Assembly: GCA_013398275.1 (NCBI GenBank)
Contig: VZSE01014922.1
Coordinates: forward strand, 6,586,963-6,650,962
Direction: 5' to 3'
DNA from: Promerops cafer
Lineage: Eukaryota; Chordata; Aves; Passeriformes; Nectariniidae
Length of the DNA stretch: 64,000 bases
Part shown: in pieces, positions 24,482-37,645 of the stretch
How positions within the stretch are numbered: position 1 is the stretch's first letter
Layout: each line of letters begins with the position of its first letter
Notes under the pieces: model-generated
Seen by the model: the letters and a program-made list of their open reading frames with translations, nothing else
Told to the model about the DNA's origin: nothing
The model's database searches: none
Position numbers and translations under genes: made by a program

Positions 24482-26353
24482 CATTAGAAAGGTTTTTTTA
24501 ATTTCTTTGAGGGTTCTGGGAAGTTTTATACTTTGCTTCGTCATTTGGTTCACAGACATGTGCAAACCTGTTCCATCTACAATTTCCCTGCTCACACAAA
24601 CTCACACAAATAGGTGAATCAGTTCAGTCCCTACCAGGTTTATTTCCACCCATTCTGAAAGGTTTCTACCTCACCTGTGTCAGTACTCTCATGACTAAAA
24701 CACCTAGCACTATGTGTCAAAATAACTCTAATACAATTTTTACCCTCCTTAACATGCTGAGATGGAATTTTATGGCAATCAGGAGCTGTTATTAAAGCAG
24801 TTGTGTCACCCCTGCAACACAGATCAAGGGAAAGTCTGAAAGTGGGAAACTTAGACCTCTTTTTTCCTCCATTTTAAGCCAGAGCTCCAGGCTTATGCAT
24901 TGGCTGTGTTTACACTGATAGTGAGACACTGACCTGAATCTGCCACCTGTATTTACAGTATGTACTGTGCATCCTGTTTGTGCTACAAATGCATAGCTTC
25001 AGTTGACTCCAGAAGCTCTCCAGCCCCATCTGGGAAGTTCTGCTGAGGCCTGTCTGTGCCTACATTGTGTTCAGAACATCCTTGAAAACCTTGGGCTGAG
25101 TGCAGTTGCCATTAGCAAATGCCAACCCTGCATCTCCTGCTCCTGATTTTCTTCCCTTTTTCACCTGGCATCTTGTCCCTATTTCCCGGTCTTAGAAACA
25201 AGCCCAGAAGATACAAGACCACTTCTGAGAAGGACCTGGCACAACGGAGATTATTGCAATCAAACGTTATGAAGGAGGGAAGAGTTATCACTTTGGTCTT
25301 GGGCAAGGACAATTCTCAAATTCGGTCTGAAACAGGTAAATCAATAGATCAGTAGACCTCCCTGTAAGACAATCTCCATAGGCTTTCAAATCTTAACCTC
25401 TCTATCAGAGAGGCTTCACTCTCTGCTTAACATCAGGGGTGTATACTGAGAATTGTAATCAGAAAGATATGGCATATCTTAACGATGGAGACACTCCTAA
25501 ACACCTGAGTCAGCCTCAAGTGAGATGTGCCAAAATGCAGAAAGAGTTCCAGTCAAAGCACCTCACGGTGACCACCTCTGCTCTTTGTTGTTAAGGCCTC
25601 CCTGTAATCTGGAGCATTTTTAAACTTCTGCCTTGCAAACTCTACCCTCATTCTCAGTTCCCCTAGTGCCCCCATGCTTCCTTTCAGCAACAGCAAATGC
25701 TTTTTTCTTCCTTCTTTTGTCTGGGTCTTCAGCAAACTCTCATTATCCCTCCTTGCTTTTCCACAAACCTTGAAAGGCAACTGGGGGGTGAGCAGTTATT
25801 GCAGATGCCTGTCATGGGGCCTGTGGGTTCTGCCAGCTATTCCTGCACCCCTTTGATGTTGCTGAAGTCTAATTCCTCATGCAAGGGGGGGTCCACTCCC
25901 AGAGCACATTGTGCACCCCAGAGAGAACAGGCTCTGATTGTGCTGCCAGTCAAAGCACAGCAGAGTGCTGCTGGGGCTGATAATGGGAGACACAAAGGTG
26001 GCTGAGATCACACCCTAAGGAGGGGAGGGAGAGAAAGAGAAACTTTATTGGAGTTCAGTGGTTGAGAAGAATAGCCAGGCTCAATTGGAAGATGGTGGAA
26101 CAAAAAAGGAATTTCCACAGAGGTGGTGGAAAAGAAAAGGGATGGTGTTTTATCAGTTCAGTAAAGGGCTAGGATTTTTCTTTGAGCATTGACAGACCTT
26201 CATGTTTTTTGAGCTGGTTCTTTGGCTTCTAGCCCAACATTTATGGTTCAAGGCAAGCTACTACTTGCAGTGCTTTTGAGGCAGAGAGAGCACGTTAAAT
26301 ATACTGGCTTTTTAGAATTACCAGATTATTTCAGTATGGGTAAAATCTTAAGA

Positions 26354-26409
26354 ATTTTTCTTTCTTTTTTCCTTTCTTCCTTCACCTTCCTCCTCCTCTC
26401 TCCCTTTCT
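26354..26409. repeat. C/T-rich low-complexity tract
   Basis: About 55 bp of almost pure pyrimidine, mixing TTTC, CTTC and CTCC wording. It is a candidate for triplex-type structure but has no mirror symmetry that I can confirm by eye. Confidence 0.8.
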
Positions 26410-28081
26410 AAGCTAACCAGCTAAAAATCAAACAACCTTTTTTTCCCCCATTTTAATAATGTTTCCTGCTGGGGAATGGCCTTTGAACTGAGGCAAGGCC
26501 ACCAGCCATTATAGGGAGCGAGTGGAATAAGGATTATGAAAAGGCTACTGGTTAGTGGAGGGACTTATATTTAGAAACAAAATAGGAAGAGAAATTCCTT
26601 GAAAACTAGATTTTTAAAAATAAATTTAGTAGATGTTTCCTAGTGTTTTGTTGTAATTTATTCTGTGCTGTGTATCCATTATATAATGTATTTTTGTGTA
26701 ATTTTAAAGCACTAGCCAGGTGTGCTGTGAATACCTATACTGACTTTCAAGTCCATTGAATTTATCCAACAAGAAGGATATGGCAGCATACATCGTATTG
26801 TGCAATTAATAGAAATCTGAGCAGTAAAACAACATTTCAGATTTAAAACTCTTCTTTTTGGACGTGACAGGGTTTGAGATTCTGTTCTCATTAGCATTCA
26901 ATAGGACTGAAAATGAGACAGTTACAATCAAGCACATATAAAGAGGATGAGAAAAATTGAGTGTAGGCCCTCTTCAATATAACAAACTTTTTTCACTAAA
27001 ATGATAAAATGAAGCAGAATTTAAAGGGAAGATGATAAAGAGTTGGAGACAGGAACAACATGCAGAAAAAAAAAAGTTTCTTATTCTCAGTTCTTTCCTT
27101 AGCTATTTTCAGGATGCTCTAATGATCACCCCACAAGTCTGAATTCTCTAGGTCCTTGGGATAGCATCCATAGTCTGCCTTCCTGCCCCCTAGGTCTGAA
27201 CACAAGCAGGGGAGATATCAGTGTCAATTGGCATCTCTAACAATGATGTACAGTATAGAGTTTAAAAGGATGAATAATCAATTGTATTCCAGTTTTTGGT
27301 TTATATCTTATATTCCTTTCCCTCCCTTCACAGGCTTTTCTTTGTAATATGATGGTGCCCTTGTTCTTAGGACTCACTTCAGCTCAGTGTTTAGAAATCA
27401 CCTACCACAGTTAAAGGAATGGGGCAATATGAATAATGAATTTTGTAGATATGAAAGGATATGCTGAATAAATGCATGTACATTTTCTCTCTTTGCATAT
27501 ACTTTCTTTACACTATGTGCTACAGAATGATCAAATATTATAACAAAAATAATTGGATAACTTATTCAATAAAAAGAGAACATATTAATATATAGAATAT
27601 TATTCCTTTATCATATCAATTCACTTTTTAAACTACTTTTGAATCACACTATGAATTTTGGCATTGAATTTTCTAGCATTTGCCAGATGACTAATCAGGT
27701 ACAAATCTATTGCAACAAACTTGTGGGGGGATGATCTGTAATACCATGGCAGAAGTGGTTTGTGACATAAATATATGCATCTTCATTTGCATACAACATT
27801 TCAGTTTTGCCATTTGCCACCTCCTTAAATAGCAAGTTAACTCCCCTTATTCCTTTAAATATTGACCTGTGGCCTGTTCAATATTGAATAAATTTGCAGT
27901 TAGACTTCTTGACACTGTCCTCAAAAAAAAGCAGAATTCATCTTCTTTGAAATAATTCCTTTGGGATCCCTACCACCTCCTTGTTGCCTTCAAGAGTGCT
28001 TTCTTTATGATCTGGTTGTTACCAGATATTATGGTTTTAATCAGTGATATATTGGATGAAGACTGGCAGGCCCATTTGAAG

Positions 28082-28097
28082 AAAAAAAAAAAAAAAA
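28082..28097. repeat. poly(A) run, 16 nt
   Basis: Sixteen consecutive A residues after CCCATTTGAAG. No retroposed gene body or target-site duplication was recognised around it. Confidence 0.9.
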
Positions 28098-29112
28098 CAG
28101 CAAAAGAATGTATGAAAGTACATATATGTAAGAAAGTCACCAATTTTGATAATGCCCCTTTAAAGTTTTACTCTTGTACTTTCAGTGTAGTACTTCAATT
28201 TGTACCTGAACAGTGTCTGCTCTGACAGGTCAGCCCTTGTGAGTCATGGTGCACCAAATCTGAGATCGGTATGCAGTCACTTAATTCAGTGACCAGCAGT
28301 AAATATTAGCTGTGAGCTACAGATGAATTAGGGGCACTATGGAACTAATGTGAACTGGGATTTCTGATGGATATACTGTTGCACAGAGCAGTGCCACTGA
28401 TAAACACATTTTCATATTTTCCTTTTCAGCAGAGCACAAGTATTTTAATTCCTTGGGCTTAGCTTGTCAAGCAAGTACTACAAAGCAGGTCTCCTCATGC
28501 TGGGGGTATACCAAAACTTCGGGAAAAAATGTTATTTACAAAAGAGTGACAATATTATGTGATTGCATGGTTCTTAGAAGAGATATAATGCAGGTGGTGG
28601 CCCCTGATTTTGCCTCCGGCAAGAGCTACCAGCCAAGAAGGCTGCATGCCCCTTTGCTTCAAGACTTGTTATTGGAAGGGCAAATTCCAGCCTAATACTC
28701 TTGGATATTGTTAGGATGGTTATTTGACCCCAACATAAAATGGTAAATCAGTTATGCATTTCTTTGACATGGATTCATGCTTTGTTCTAGTTCCAGGAGC
28801 AGCTCTTTCTATCCCTTTAACTGGTTGACTGAAAGGCTTTCTCAGATGTAGCCATCTATGTTCATACATATGCTGATTTGGGCTTGGGCAGAGTTAATTT
28901 TCTTCATAGGGGCTGGTATGGAGTGATATTTTGTATTTGAGCTGGAAATAATTTTGAATTCAAGGACGTTCTTATTGCTGTCAAGCAGGGCTTACACAGA
29001 GTCAAAGGCTTCTCTGTTCCTCACCTCACCAGTGAGGAGGCTGGGGCTGCACAAGGAGTTGGGAGGGGACACAGCCAGGACAGATGACCCCAATTGACCC
29101 AAGGGACATCCC

Positions 29113-29126
29113 ACACCATATGGTGT
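29113..29126. repeat. 14 bp palindrome inside the LTR
   Basis: ACACCATATGGTGT is a perfect palindrome about 10 bp upstream of the TATA-like sequence of the LTR. Its position suits a promoter element of the original provirus. The palindrome may have been less perfect in the ancestor, so function is only an inference. Confidence 0.6.
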
Positions 29127-29217
29127 AGTGGTCAGCATAAAAAACTGAGGAGAAGGAGGAAGAAGGGGGACATGTGGAGTGATAATATTTGCCTTCCAAA
29201 TCAGTCTTATGGGTCAT

Positions 29218-29292
29218 TGCAGTAGGGACGGATGCGACGACACGCATGTTCACGCGGCAACAGCCAACTTTTATTGAGTACTGTTGTCCCTA
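29218..29292 (-). mobile_element. CpG-rich insert resembling antisense LTR end
   Basis: Within the LTR, this stretch replaces the segment I expect between GTTATGGGTCAT-type wording and the CTTTTGCTTTACC block. It carries six CpGs within about 30 bp. Read on the minus strand it begins CAGTACTCAATAAAAGTTGG and ends CGTCGCATCCGTCCCTAC followed by TGCA. That is how an R-U5 region of another (ERVK-like) avian LTR would read: a polyadenylation signal, then a CpG-rich U5 ending in CA. The short repeats TAGGGAC (29223-29229) and GTCCCTA (29286-29292) are inverted at its edges. It is either a nested antisense LTR-end fragment or a recombinant LTR subfamily. It is noncoding. Confidence 0.4.
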
Positions 29293-31927
29293 TATCGTGT
29301 GGCTTTTGCTTTACCTATTAAACTGTCTTTATCTCAACCCACAAATATTCTGACTTCTGTCCTTTTGATTCTCTTCTCCATCCCACTGGGGGAGTGAGTG
29401 AGTGACTGGTGGGTGAGTTGCCAGATGAGGTTAAACCACAACAGTACGTGCAGGATGAAAGATCACTTCTAATTTTAACCATTTAATAATAACCATAAGA
29501 GATCCCACAAAACCTTTTAGAAGCAGGAGACTGCCAGCTGCCATGCCCTAGTCAGGGTCTAATATATACAACATGACTAATTGTATTTCACTTAAACAAA
29601 ATTCTCCATAAAACTTCTGTTTAAAAGTTTTTCTATATTGCTCCTAAAATGTAATTGTGTTTGTGAAAGCATAATTTCCACACTTCAGCCAAAATGTACT
29701 TTAAGAGTGTGTGAGTTATCACTCACATACGCAGTTGTTAAGAAAGCACTTAGAAGACTTATGGGAAGAAAAGCACATTGTGTCACACACACACAAACAT
29801 GATTGCTGGGTGAAATTATCACAGAACAAGGACAATAAACAACTACTTGGTTGTTACAGGCTATGTCAATGAGGTTAATATATCTCTGTATTATCACTGT
29901 ATCTGAGCCTTTTTATGGCAGGTGGCATGCAAGCATGGTATAAACTGTGCTATGATCCCTGTGTCTGTAGAAACAAAAAGAATTCTTAATTTCTAGAGGG
30001 ACTTGACTTTTTGATTTGGTCTTTACTTCAGCTCCTTGATAACAATAATGATTTGTCATTTTTTGGCCCAAGTAGTTGTCATATTCAAAGATGATCCTGT
30101 ATGTTGAGAATGGAAGTTATGATCTGTGTCTCTGTCTTCCCTGTAACAGAAAATAGGAAGCTCTTCCTTCCCCTGGGTGAGAGTTGTCATGCACCAGAAT
30201 CTAGAGCAAAATCCTGCCCTGACAAAGACTTGATCCCATGAGGAGGGATTATCCACACAACAGGTCTGCTGCCGTCACCTAGACCATTCAAAAAGACCAT
30301 CTCCAAGGGTTAGTCTCAAGAAATATATCTTCCCACCCATAAAATTATTTCTGTTGTTTGTAGCTTCTGGGCAGAAAATAAGATCAGTAAATAAAGACTG
30401 TTTAAATGAGGGAAGAAAATTCTCTGGACTACTGCATGGCTCCCTTTCCAAGGACAAAATACGTTCATGGGAAAAAATTGTCTCCATCTTCTCTTTCTCA
30501 AGAGTTTCCAAATTTTTGGTGAGTGAAAGCAGAGGAATGAATAACTAGCAATGAATCAAGAACAATTGATGCAGAAACTATGAATATGTGAAACTCTCAC
30601 ACAGGCCTTTCCCTTCTGATTCTTAAGAATTCACCCTATCTTGAGAAGGAAATAAGACTTTTTAGTGTCATAGCCTGTTTTCATCTGGTCATACCTCACA
30701 TGTGAAATGAAAACTCTTATCCTTTTGCTTCTCATTTCTCTCAAATGCTTTCCTCCAAATAATGATTGTCTCCTGAAATTTGGTTAATACTTTCAATTTT
30801 TACTCCTTAAGGCAATGAGCCACAAACTTCTCCCTTGAGGATCTTTGTAATTAACTGAGCTCAGGAAATAATGTTTTTTTTTTCCTGACAATATTGCTTT
30901 TGTTAACAACATCACCTTTGTTTAGTAATCCTATTAGCCTTTTGAAGATCAGTGGCTTTGTTTAGCACTGCCTTGTGATGCCTTTTGACCATGATTCAGG
31001 AGCTATTTGGGGACATGCCTGCAGCTCAGTGACCTCACAGACTCCATATGACCAGTCTCATCAGCAGTGCTTATTCATATGAATGGAAGAGTGCAGGTCT
31101 CTGTGCTTGCAATTAGGACTCTGTTGAAGGATTCAGCTGAATGGGTTCTTCAGACTAATGTAACTTGAGAAACATTGACTGACCAGCCTTGGCTATGGCT
31201 TTTCATGTTATTTTTTCTTTCTACTAAAGGTTAAGCTTGATATTAATAACTGATTGTAGGAATAAAGAACAATGTAGAGCAATGCATCAAATGAGCCAGA
31301 TGGAAAGATAAACTGGTAAACTTCCAATGAATTGAGTCTTCTTTATCTGAGGTGTGATGCTGACCACAAACATGAAATACTATAGCCTAAATGGAGACAT
31401 TTAAGGAAGAAACATATGCTCAGTAATCATTTAGACACTCAGGCATCTCATTACATTGCAGCAATTTTTCCTTTGTCATAATTCAGCAGAAAATTCTATT
31501 TGCAATAGAAAATTAATTTTCCTACTTATGGTCTGCTACAGACATTATCACGATTTGTTGTCAACATAAATTATCAAGAGATGTTATGTTGTACAAAATT
31601 ATATAACATATGACAATACTTTAGAGAAAATACAGGATCTTCTCATATCCTTTACCTGTGTGTCCCTCTAAGGGAATTTCATTTGGTTGATTTATAGTGG
31701 CAGAGGAAAGACACTAACTTTTGTTGCTTTACCTTCAGGTTCATTAATTTGTGCCAATTAACTCCTTGAATTAAATTCTAATGCTCATTTTCATTTATTT
31801 ATGCCTTGCCAGATCATGCCAGATCCTGACCACATTTAGCTCTCACCTATTTAAGGATTTAATCTGCTGACAATTTTATCTGGCAATATATTCCATTTGC
31901 TTTTCTGCTCCTAGATAATCTGTTAAT

Positions 31928-31989
31928 AAAATATAATCCAAATACAATTACTGATAACAAAATATAATCCGAATATAATTAATGATTAA
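31928..31989. repeat. 31 bp imperfect tandem duplication
   Basis: AAAATATAATCC begins both copies (31928-31958 and 31959-31989). The remainder matches with a few transitions and small changes (CAAATACAATTACTGAT versus CGAATATAATTAATGAT). An older slippage duplication. Confidence 0.85.
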
Positions 31990-33898
31990 AGTTGTCATTT
32001 GAAAGGCAAAAACATTTGGTCTTAAGAAAGGTGACTATGCCAGCAATTCAGCTAAGTATTTGAATAGGTATTTAAGTACCATGAGAGACAACTTAGGAAT
32101 GTGATGTGTCCCCCTTAGTGAGGGCTTTTAAGATAGATTGTTGAATAACCGTGTGGAAATGATGACATTGAAGGAGCTGATTCAAGCTGAAGGCAGAGAG
32201 CTTAACTAGATAATCATTTTGTTCAGCTGACATTCTCTGCCATTCAGTTGTCTGTGTGAGTAAACTCCAGTGCAGAAAAAACAACCAGGCAGTGTCTCAA
32301 AGAATTTGAATTAAGTCTGGCTTAGGAAAGCAAAGTGAAAAAAGTTTCCTCCCCTGTGAATGAGCATTGTTTGATGGGATGTGCTGAGTGCTGAATATGA
32401 CCTCAAAATAAGGTAACACCTGAAACTATTAATCCAGCAAGTGAGATAAAAGGATATTATGAATACCTTGAATTGTTTATATTAACTAAAAAAAAAGGGG
32501 AGAGGGAAAGTGTGTCTCAGTCTTATGAGTAGTGTGTTTATTTGTTCACTAATGTCTGAAAAGTAGCAAGTCCTGAACAAATGAATGAGTGAAGGGTTCT
32601 TGTATAAAAGGTTATAAATCATATGAATTCTAATTTAATAGCAGAATAATAGGAAGCTTTAATAAGGATTGATTCTTGTTTGTTATAGCTGTTATCCAAA
32701 CATAAGAGTAAGATACCATCCTCAAGGAGACATCTGGAAAATAGTATGCACCACAATGGAATATTCATGGATCATGATAACATACAGTTCTGTTTGCTAT
32801 TTTTTTTATAGTGAAAGCAGTAAAGCTATTTAAAAAACAAAGTCACAGCTGATGAGTTTCAATTCTTAATTCAGTTTCTTTTAATTAAAAGCTCAGTAGA
32901 CAAAAGCTTACAATAAGTTTATCTTATAGACTAACAGAGCATTTCATTTGTTAGAAGTAACACAGAGGACTGCAAAATAATAATAATTAAAAAGTTAAAA
33001 AATGAAACAAGTTTGTTTGGAGATGTTTGCATTCAGATCAACCCAAAATAATGAAGTATTTTGAATGTTTTCCACATGCCTTGAACCAAATCCCTAATCA
33101 CTGCTTAAAGATAGCATCAATTTTGTTTTCATGATTTGCAGCTGATTTTGCACTTGCTGCCCTGATCATGAAAAGCTGTGTGGCATAAATCACTATGTCC
33201 TCTCTACCACTGAAGAATATCAACTCAAAACTGCACAACTTTAACCAAGTGAGAATATGGGCCAGTGAAGAATTTCCATTCTCCGAGGCAGAGAGATTTT
33301 TTTGTCTGTCGTTTGTTATTGGTCTCATGCAGAAGGTGAGACTCACGTGACAGCCAAGAGCCACCATAAAGGACAGGGCTTAAATCTGTTAGTGACTACA
33401 CAGACTCCAAACACAAAAAGTAGTCAAACCTCAGCTGAAAATTGGTGGATTCAGAGAGGACCAGACTGAGGATTTGCAAAGAATCTGTGTCCTTTGAGCA
33501 CTTGTCTAGCTACATACACTGTATAACATTTGTTGTCCTCACCCATCATTTCCTTCCTCCTCATTCTTACTAGTAATACTAGTCTGGAGTTCAATAAAGT
33601 TAGAACTACTATCAGTATACAGGTCTGCAGTAGTATAAAGATTTTTTAAAACATTAATTCTGTCTCGTTTTATCTTTATGCGTCCTTCACACCCTGAAAA
33701 TCCGTTATCAAGAGATAGCAGGCTTCAGAAAGGTCACAGGGCACACAGCATGACAATTTTTATTGTAAAATCAAATGTTCCAGAAGCTTATTTCTAGATT
33801 CATGAACACTTTTCATAACATCTTGGTGATTTGTGCTGACATCAGTGTCCATATTCAAAAGAAATACAAAAATGTTGCTTTCAGTTAGAGTTTTGGTT

Positions 33899-33948
33899 AC
33901 TTTGCAAACAGATTATATAACTCACTTTACAAGCAGATTGTATAGCTA
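33899..33948. repeat. 25 bp imperfect tandem duplication
   Basis: ACTTTGCAAACAGATTATAT (33899 onward) is followed directly by ACTTTACAAGCAGATTGTAT (33924 onward). The two adjacent 25 bp units differ mainly by A/G transitions. Confidence 0.85.
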
Positions 33949-36900
33949 TAGAAGGTAGGATTCATCATGGTATGACAGTGTCCCAAGCTGTCATACGTAT
34001 ATGTATTCACACAAATAATTCCCAGGGAATTGTGGTTATCAATAAAAATACATTTTTCCCCTCCAAAACAAGGGGAAATTGCACTTAATCATTAGTAAAA
34101 AAGGAAATTAAGTAAGTCTGATCTGTTTACTTCTTTTTTTTGCCTTATGGAATACATGGAGAAACCTAATTTTACTAATTTTGTAAAGTTAACTGGTAAA
34201 TTTTGAAGAAAATTCATTTTTTATGGGCCAGTCATGAAGATCTCACTGTAAATATTCTCACCATGCAAAATGGTTGCAGCTGGGGCTGAGGAACGAACCT
34301 GTGTTACATTTCAAATCCTGAATTGATTCTGTTCAGGATCGTCTGCATCTCTGTCACCCAGTGATAATTTAATATCCTTCAGCAGACATTTTTCCCTGCT
34401 GCCTGTGAAGCCATCACTACTTGCCTTGTTAATTATTTTTCTACCTTTAAACAGTGAAGGGAAGAAAAATGCCCAAATGAGCTGATGCTGGTGAAATCAT
34501 CTTACCTGCAGCAGACACAGTTGCTGGAATGTTTACTGAGACCCTCCATCCTTTCATGCCTGACAGGCTTAATGAGCCCAATGGGTACAGCTCTCTCTGT
34601 GGCTTGAATGTCTCAGCAGCTTTTCAGGTAATGCTGCCTCCCTCTGAGTTTCAAGACATGAAAATATTAATTACTCATTCACAATATGAACAACCTGTTT
34701 TTATTTTATTTGCTGCAAATTTAGCACCAAATCATTCTCTTTTTGTTGTCTTTTAATTTGTTGGGTTTTATTCTGGCATAGGAAATAGTGGGTAAGCTGG
34801 CAGATTTGTAGATGACTCACAGGAACCAAGGATTGTTTTCATTTTGCTTTTTCCTCTCCAACATAAATATTTTTACCCTGTTCAGAAATCTGCTTCTTGG
34901 AAACACCCCCCCTGTTTCTCAGTCAGTACTGAAGGCACATACAACACACTCCACATTACAGATAATAATAATAGAAAGAAGTCTGTGACATTTCATCTAC
35001 TTATTTTAGTGTCTGTGATGTAAAACTCACTGATGACACCCAAGGTGTCTTGCAGTGATAAGGCCATACTGTTTGCTCATATTTTGATGGAAAATTTTGC
35101 TGTCTTCCATTTAAATATTTACAGTGAGTGCATTCATCAGGACAGCTGCTTTCAATAGAGAAGCACAGCCGGAACTATGTGCTTGTGTGCTGGGTAATTT
35201 ATTTTACATTTTACAGGCCATAATTTAGGAACAGAATGCTAATTTCAGTTTGAATTTTCTGGGGATTATAGGCTTGCAGGGCACGTGTTGTCCTTGACCA
35301 GCATTAGGCAGATAGTGACCAGATCACTTAGTCAGAAATGCAGTTTTAGGATTTCAAACTAAAAGAAGGAAGATTTTTGCCCCTCAGATTTCCTTGAGAG
35401 AAAGTTAACTCAAGGTACCTGAATAACTTCTCTTCAAAGAATAAAGTTGTATCTCTGTTCCAGGCTATATCTGCCAAAATTAACCAGTCAGACCAGGGAG
35501 AAAGATTGGGTTAATCCCTTTCACTTTACTACAAATTAGAAAAGTATTTCTAGGATTTAAATGAACAGAGCCTCTCCAGCAAGCCATACCTCCTCCTACT
35601 GACCTTGGCTCACGCTGAAGGAAAAGATGTCTTTCCTCTCTTTCTGTCTAAAGACTTGAGCCGGTGACCATGATGAAATGTTCTGCCTCAGAAGCTCTGT
35701 GGTACTTCTTGCAAATTTTTGGGCTGCTACAGAAAGGCTGGGATGGTTCTTTAAACAAATGGGTACATGCTGGTATTGACTCTGAACTTATCAGAGAAGC
35801 TGTACAGTAAAAACAGACATGCAGGAGTGGAAGATTTGATGTTGATTTCTCCAATCCATCCAGTCCAGCCAAAAGGCATGGAGAAGACACAGATGTGCCC
35901 TAGACTTAAATATGTGGCCTGCTGGATGGGTCCTGCCAGCAGGGCCTTTGTTTTCTTGACTACAGAATGGTGGTGTAAGGAGGAAGAATGCATAAGGAAA
36001 TTGGGAGTAAGTTCCCTTTGTTACTGACTTCCTAGTGAGAAAAGATATAAATGAGACTGACATTGTTATAGGCCCAAAGTGTGACCCAGATGTTGATAAC
36101 CAGAAAAAGGTTAAAGGAGGAAGAAAAATAATGAGTCAGTCTGCTGAACAGGTGCAAGAAGCATAGGGAATAAACAGGAGAATCTTGGAATCTTAATTGT
36201 AATATACTGAACTCAGCTGGCAAACCAGAAAGTTGGAGGATGCGAGTGCAAATATCTGAACTATCATCTGCAGATGGTTAGTGCCTTTTTCTGTAGTGGA
36301 ACTGCCATTTCCAACATATTACAAGCTTCAAATTTCCCCTCAACCAACAGGTATCCTTTCACCAAATCAGGTGCTACAGAAGAGGCTTTGCACTGGGAAA
36401 TACCCCTCAGGCATTTTGCTTCGAGAAACAGCAAATATTACACAGTACCCTACAGAGCAGGTTCCTGGCACTGCTATGTGTAATGCAGAACCACCACACT
36501 TTGAGGCTTACTCAAGTAAAAACTCCTAGCAACCTGACTTATATATTCATGATTTTCCTTCTTTCAGAAAGAATTTTGCACCCTACGCTGTTGGGTTTTA
36601 TAGAAATTAAATATATACTAATGTTGATAGTTGAATTATCTTCATTAGATTTCAGGGTGAACAGGCTCTTGAGATGAAGAAAAGCAACTCAGATTTCACA
36701 GAATACTTCTTACCCGTTCATCAAGTCAGACTGAACAGCTTTCAGAGGTTGCATTGATATACACTTAGAAAATAACCTTTTCAACTATGAATATTAGAGA
36801 TTGGTATGCAAATTTCCAAACACTGATCTTTAAGCAGTTAAATCCAAAAAGAGAGGCTGAACATTTGAGGTTTGTACTGCTCCCACCTATTTGTGTTAAA

Positions 36901-37609
36901 TGAGTTGCCACTTCTGAAAACATGCCTTTTGTGACATGTAGACTCTGGAGTACCAAAAAAAGACATTATATTATTTTCCCAGTGTGATACGGACTTGCTT
37001 CAGCAAGTCTATCACCTCTGAATTAGCTAATCTCTTTAAAAATCTGGGAGTGGGGTACAAAAGGTAGGCAATGTTCATAGACTGATTTCTTGAGCTAGCC
37101 CAGAGATGCTGCAGTTCACGTGCATGCAATATCACTCTGAATTCAGAAACAAAAATGGCAATCATGTAAACTTGACGTAACAAACTCTAGTCTGCAGCCA
37201 TCTGGAGCAGATAGCAGAAGAATAATGCTAATGGAGAAGTGAGTGTTCTTAAAGACAGCTGATAAAACACTCATTGAAGCATATATTCTTATCTGCATCA
37301 CTTTCATCCTTGAAAACATATTTCCAGTTGATTGTTAGAGAATTTTTAGATGGTATCTTTGTAAAGAAAATGGTAGCTATTTTCTTCTTTCCATATCTAA
37401 GCACTTTTGCAGCTGTGTTTCTTTCTTCCCTCTTATCATTGGCACTAAGTTGACATGTGCAACACGAATCATATGTGATTGAAATATCTATCTCTATGCC
37501 ATGTTATTGTTCCCTATCAATAAAGCCATATTTGTCAGGGAAATCAGTCATTCCTCCATTTTAGGTCTTTATCAACAGCCAAAGCTTCCTTTTAAATTTT
37601 TTGTGTGAA

Positions 37610-37645
37610 ATATCCATCTGCAGCACAATATCCATCTGCAGCACA
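37610..37645. repeat. 18 bp perfect tandem duplication
   Basis: ATATCCATCTGCAGCACA occurs twice in direct succession with no mismatch, so this is a very recent duplication or a short variable-number repeat. Confidence 0.95.

Larger units (their letters stand above)
21731..28870. other. unassigned region
   Basis: Seven kilobases with no supported gene. A G/T-rich tract (24426-24481), a pyrimidine tract (26354-26409) and a 16 nt poly(A) run (28082-28097) are present and listed separately. Open frames reach 114 codons with no domain. No CR1 or LTR wording was recognised. Confidence 0.45.
28871..29444 (+). mobile_element. solo-like ERV LTR, avian type
   Basis: The segment follows a familiar bird ERV LTR from end to end. 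It opens TTTGGGCTTGGGCAGAG, TTAATTTTCTTCATAG, then GCTTACACAGAGTCAA, GCACAAGGAGTTGGGAGGG and GACACAGCCAGGACAG. GGTCAGCATAAAAAAC stands where a TATA box is expected (near 29132). The 3' part reads GGCTTTTGCTTTACCTATT, AAACTGTCTTTATCTCAACC, a GGGGGAGTGAGTGAGTG run and a GGTTAAACCACAACA end. No internal retroviral sequence adjoins either side, so it looks like a solo LTR. TACAT just before and TACGT just after are a possible 5 bp target duplication differing at one CpG. It contains an anomalous CpG-rich block (29218-29292), listed separately. Confidence 0.85.

Noticed and set aside
29778..29795. Short (CA)n run
   Set aside because: Too short to list as a microsatellite of interest.
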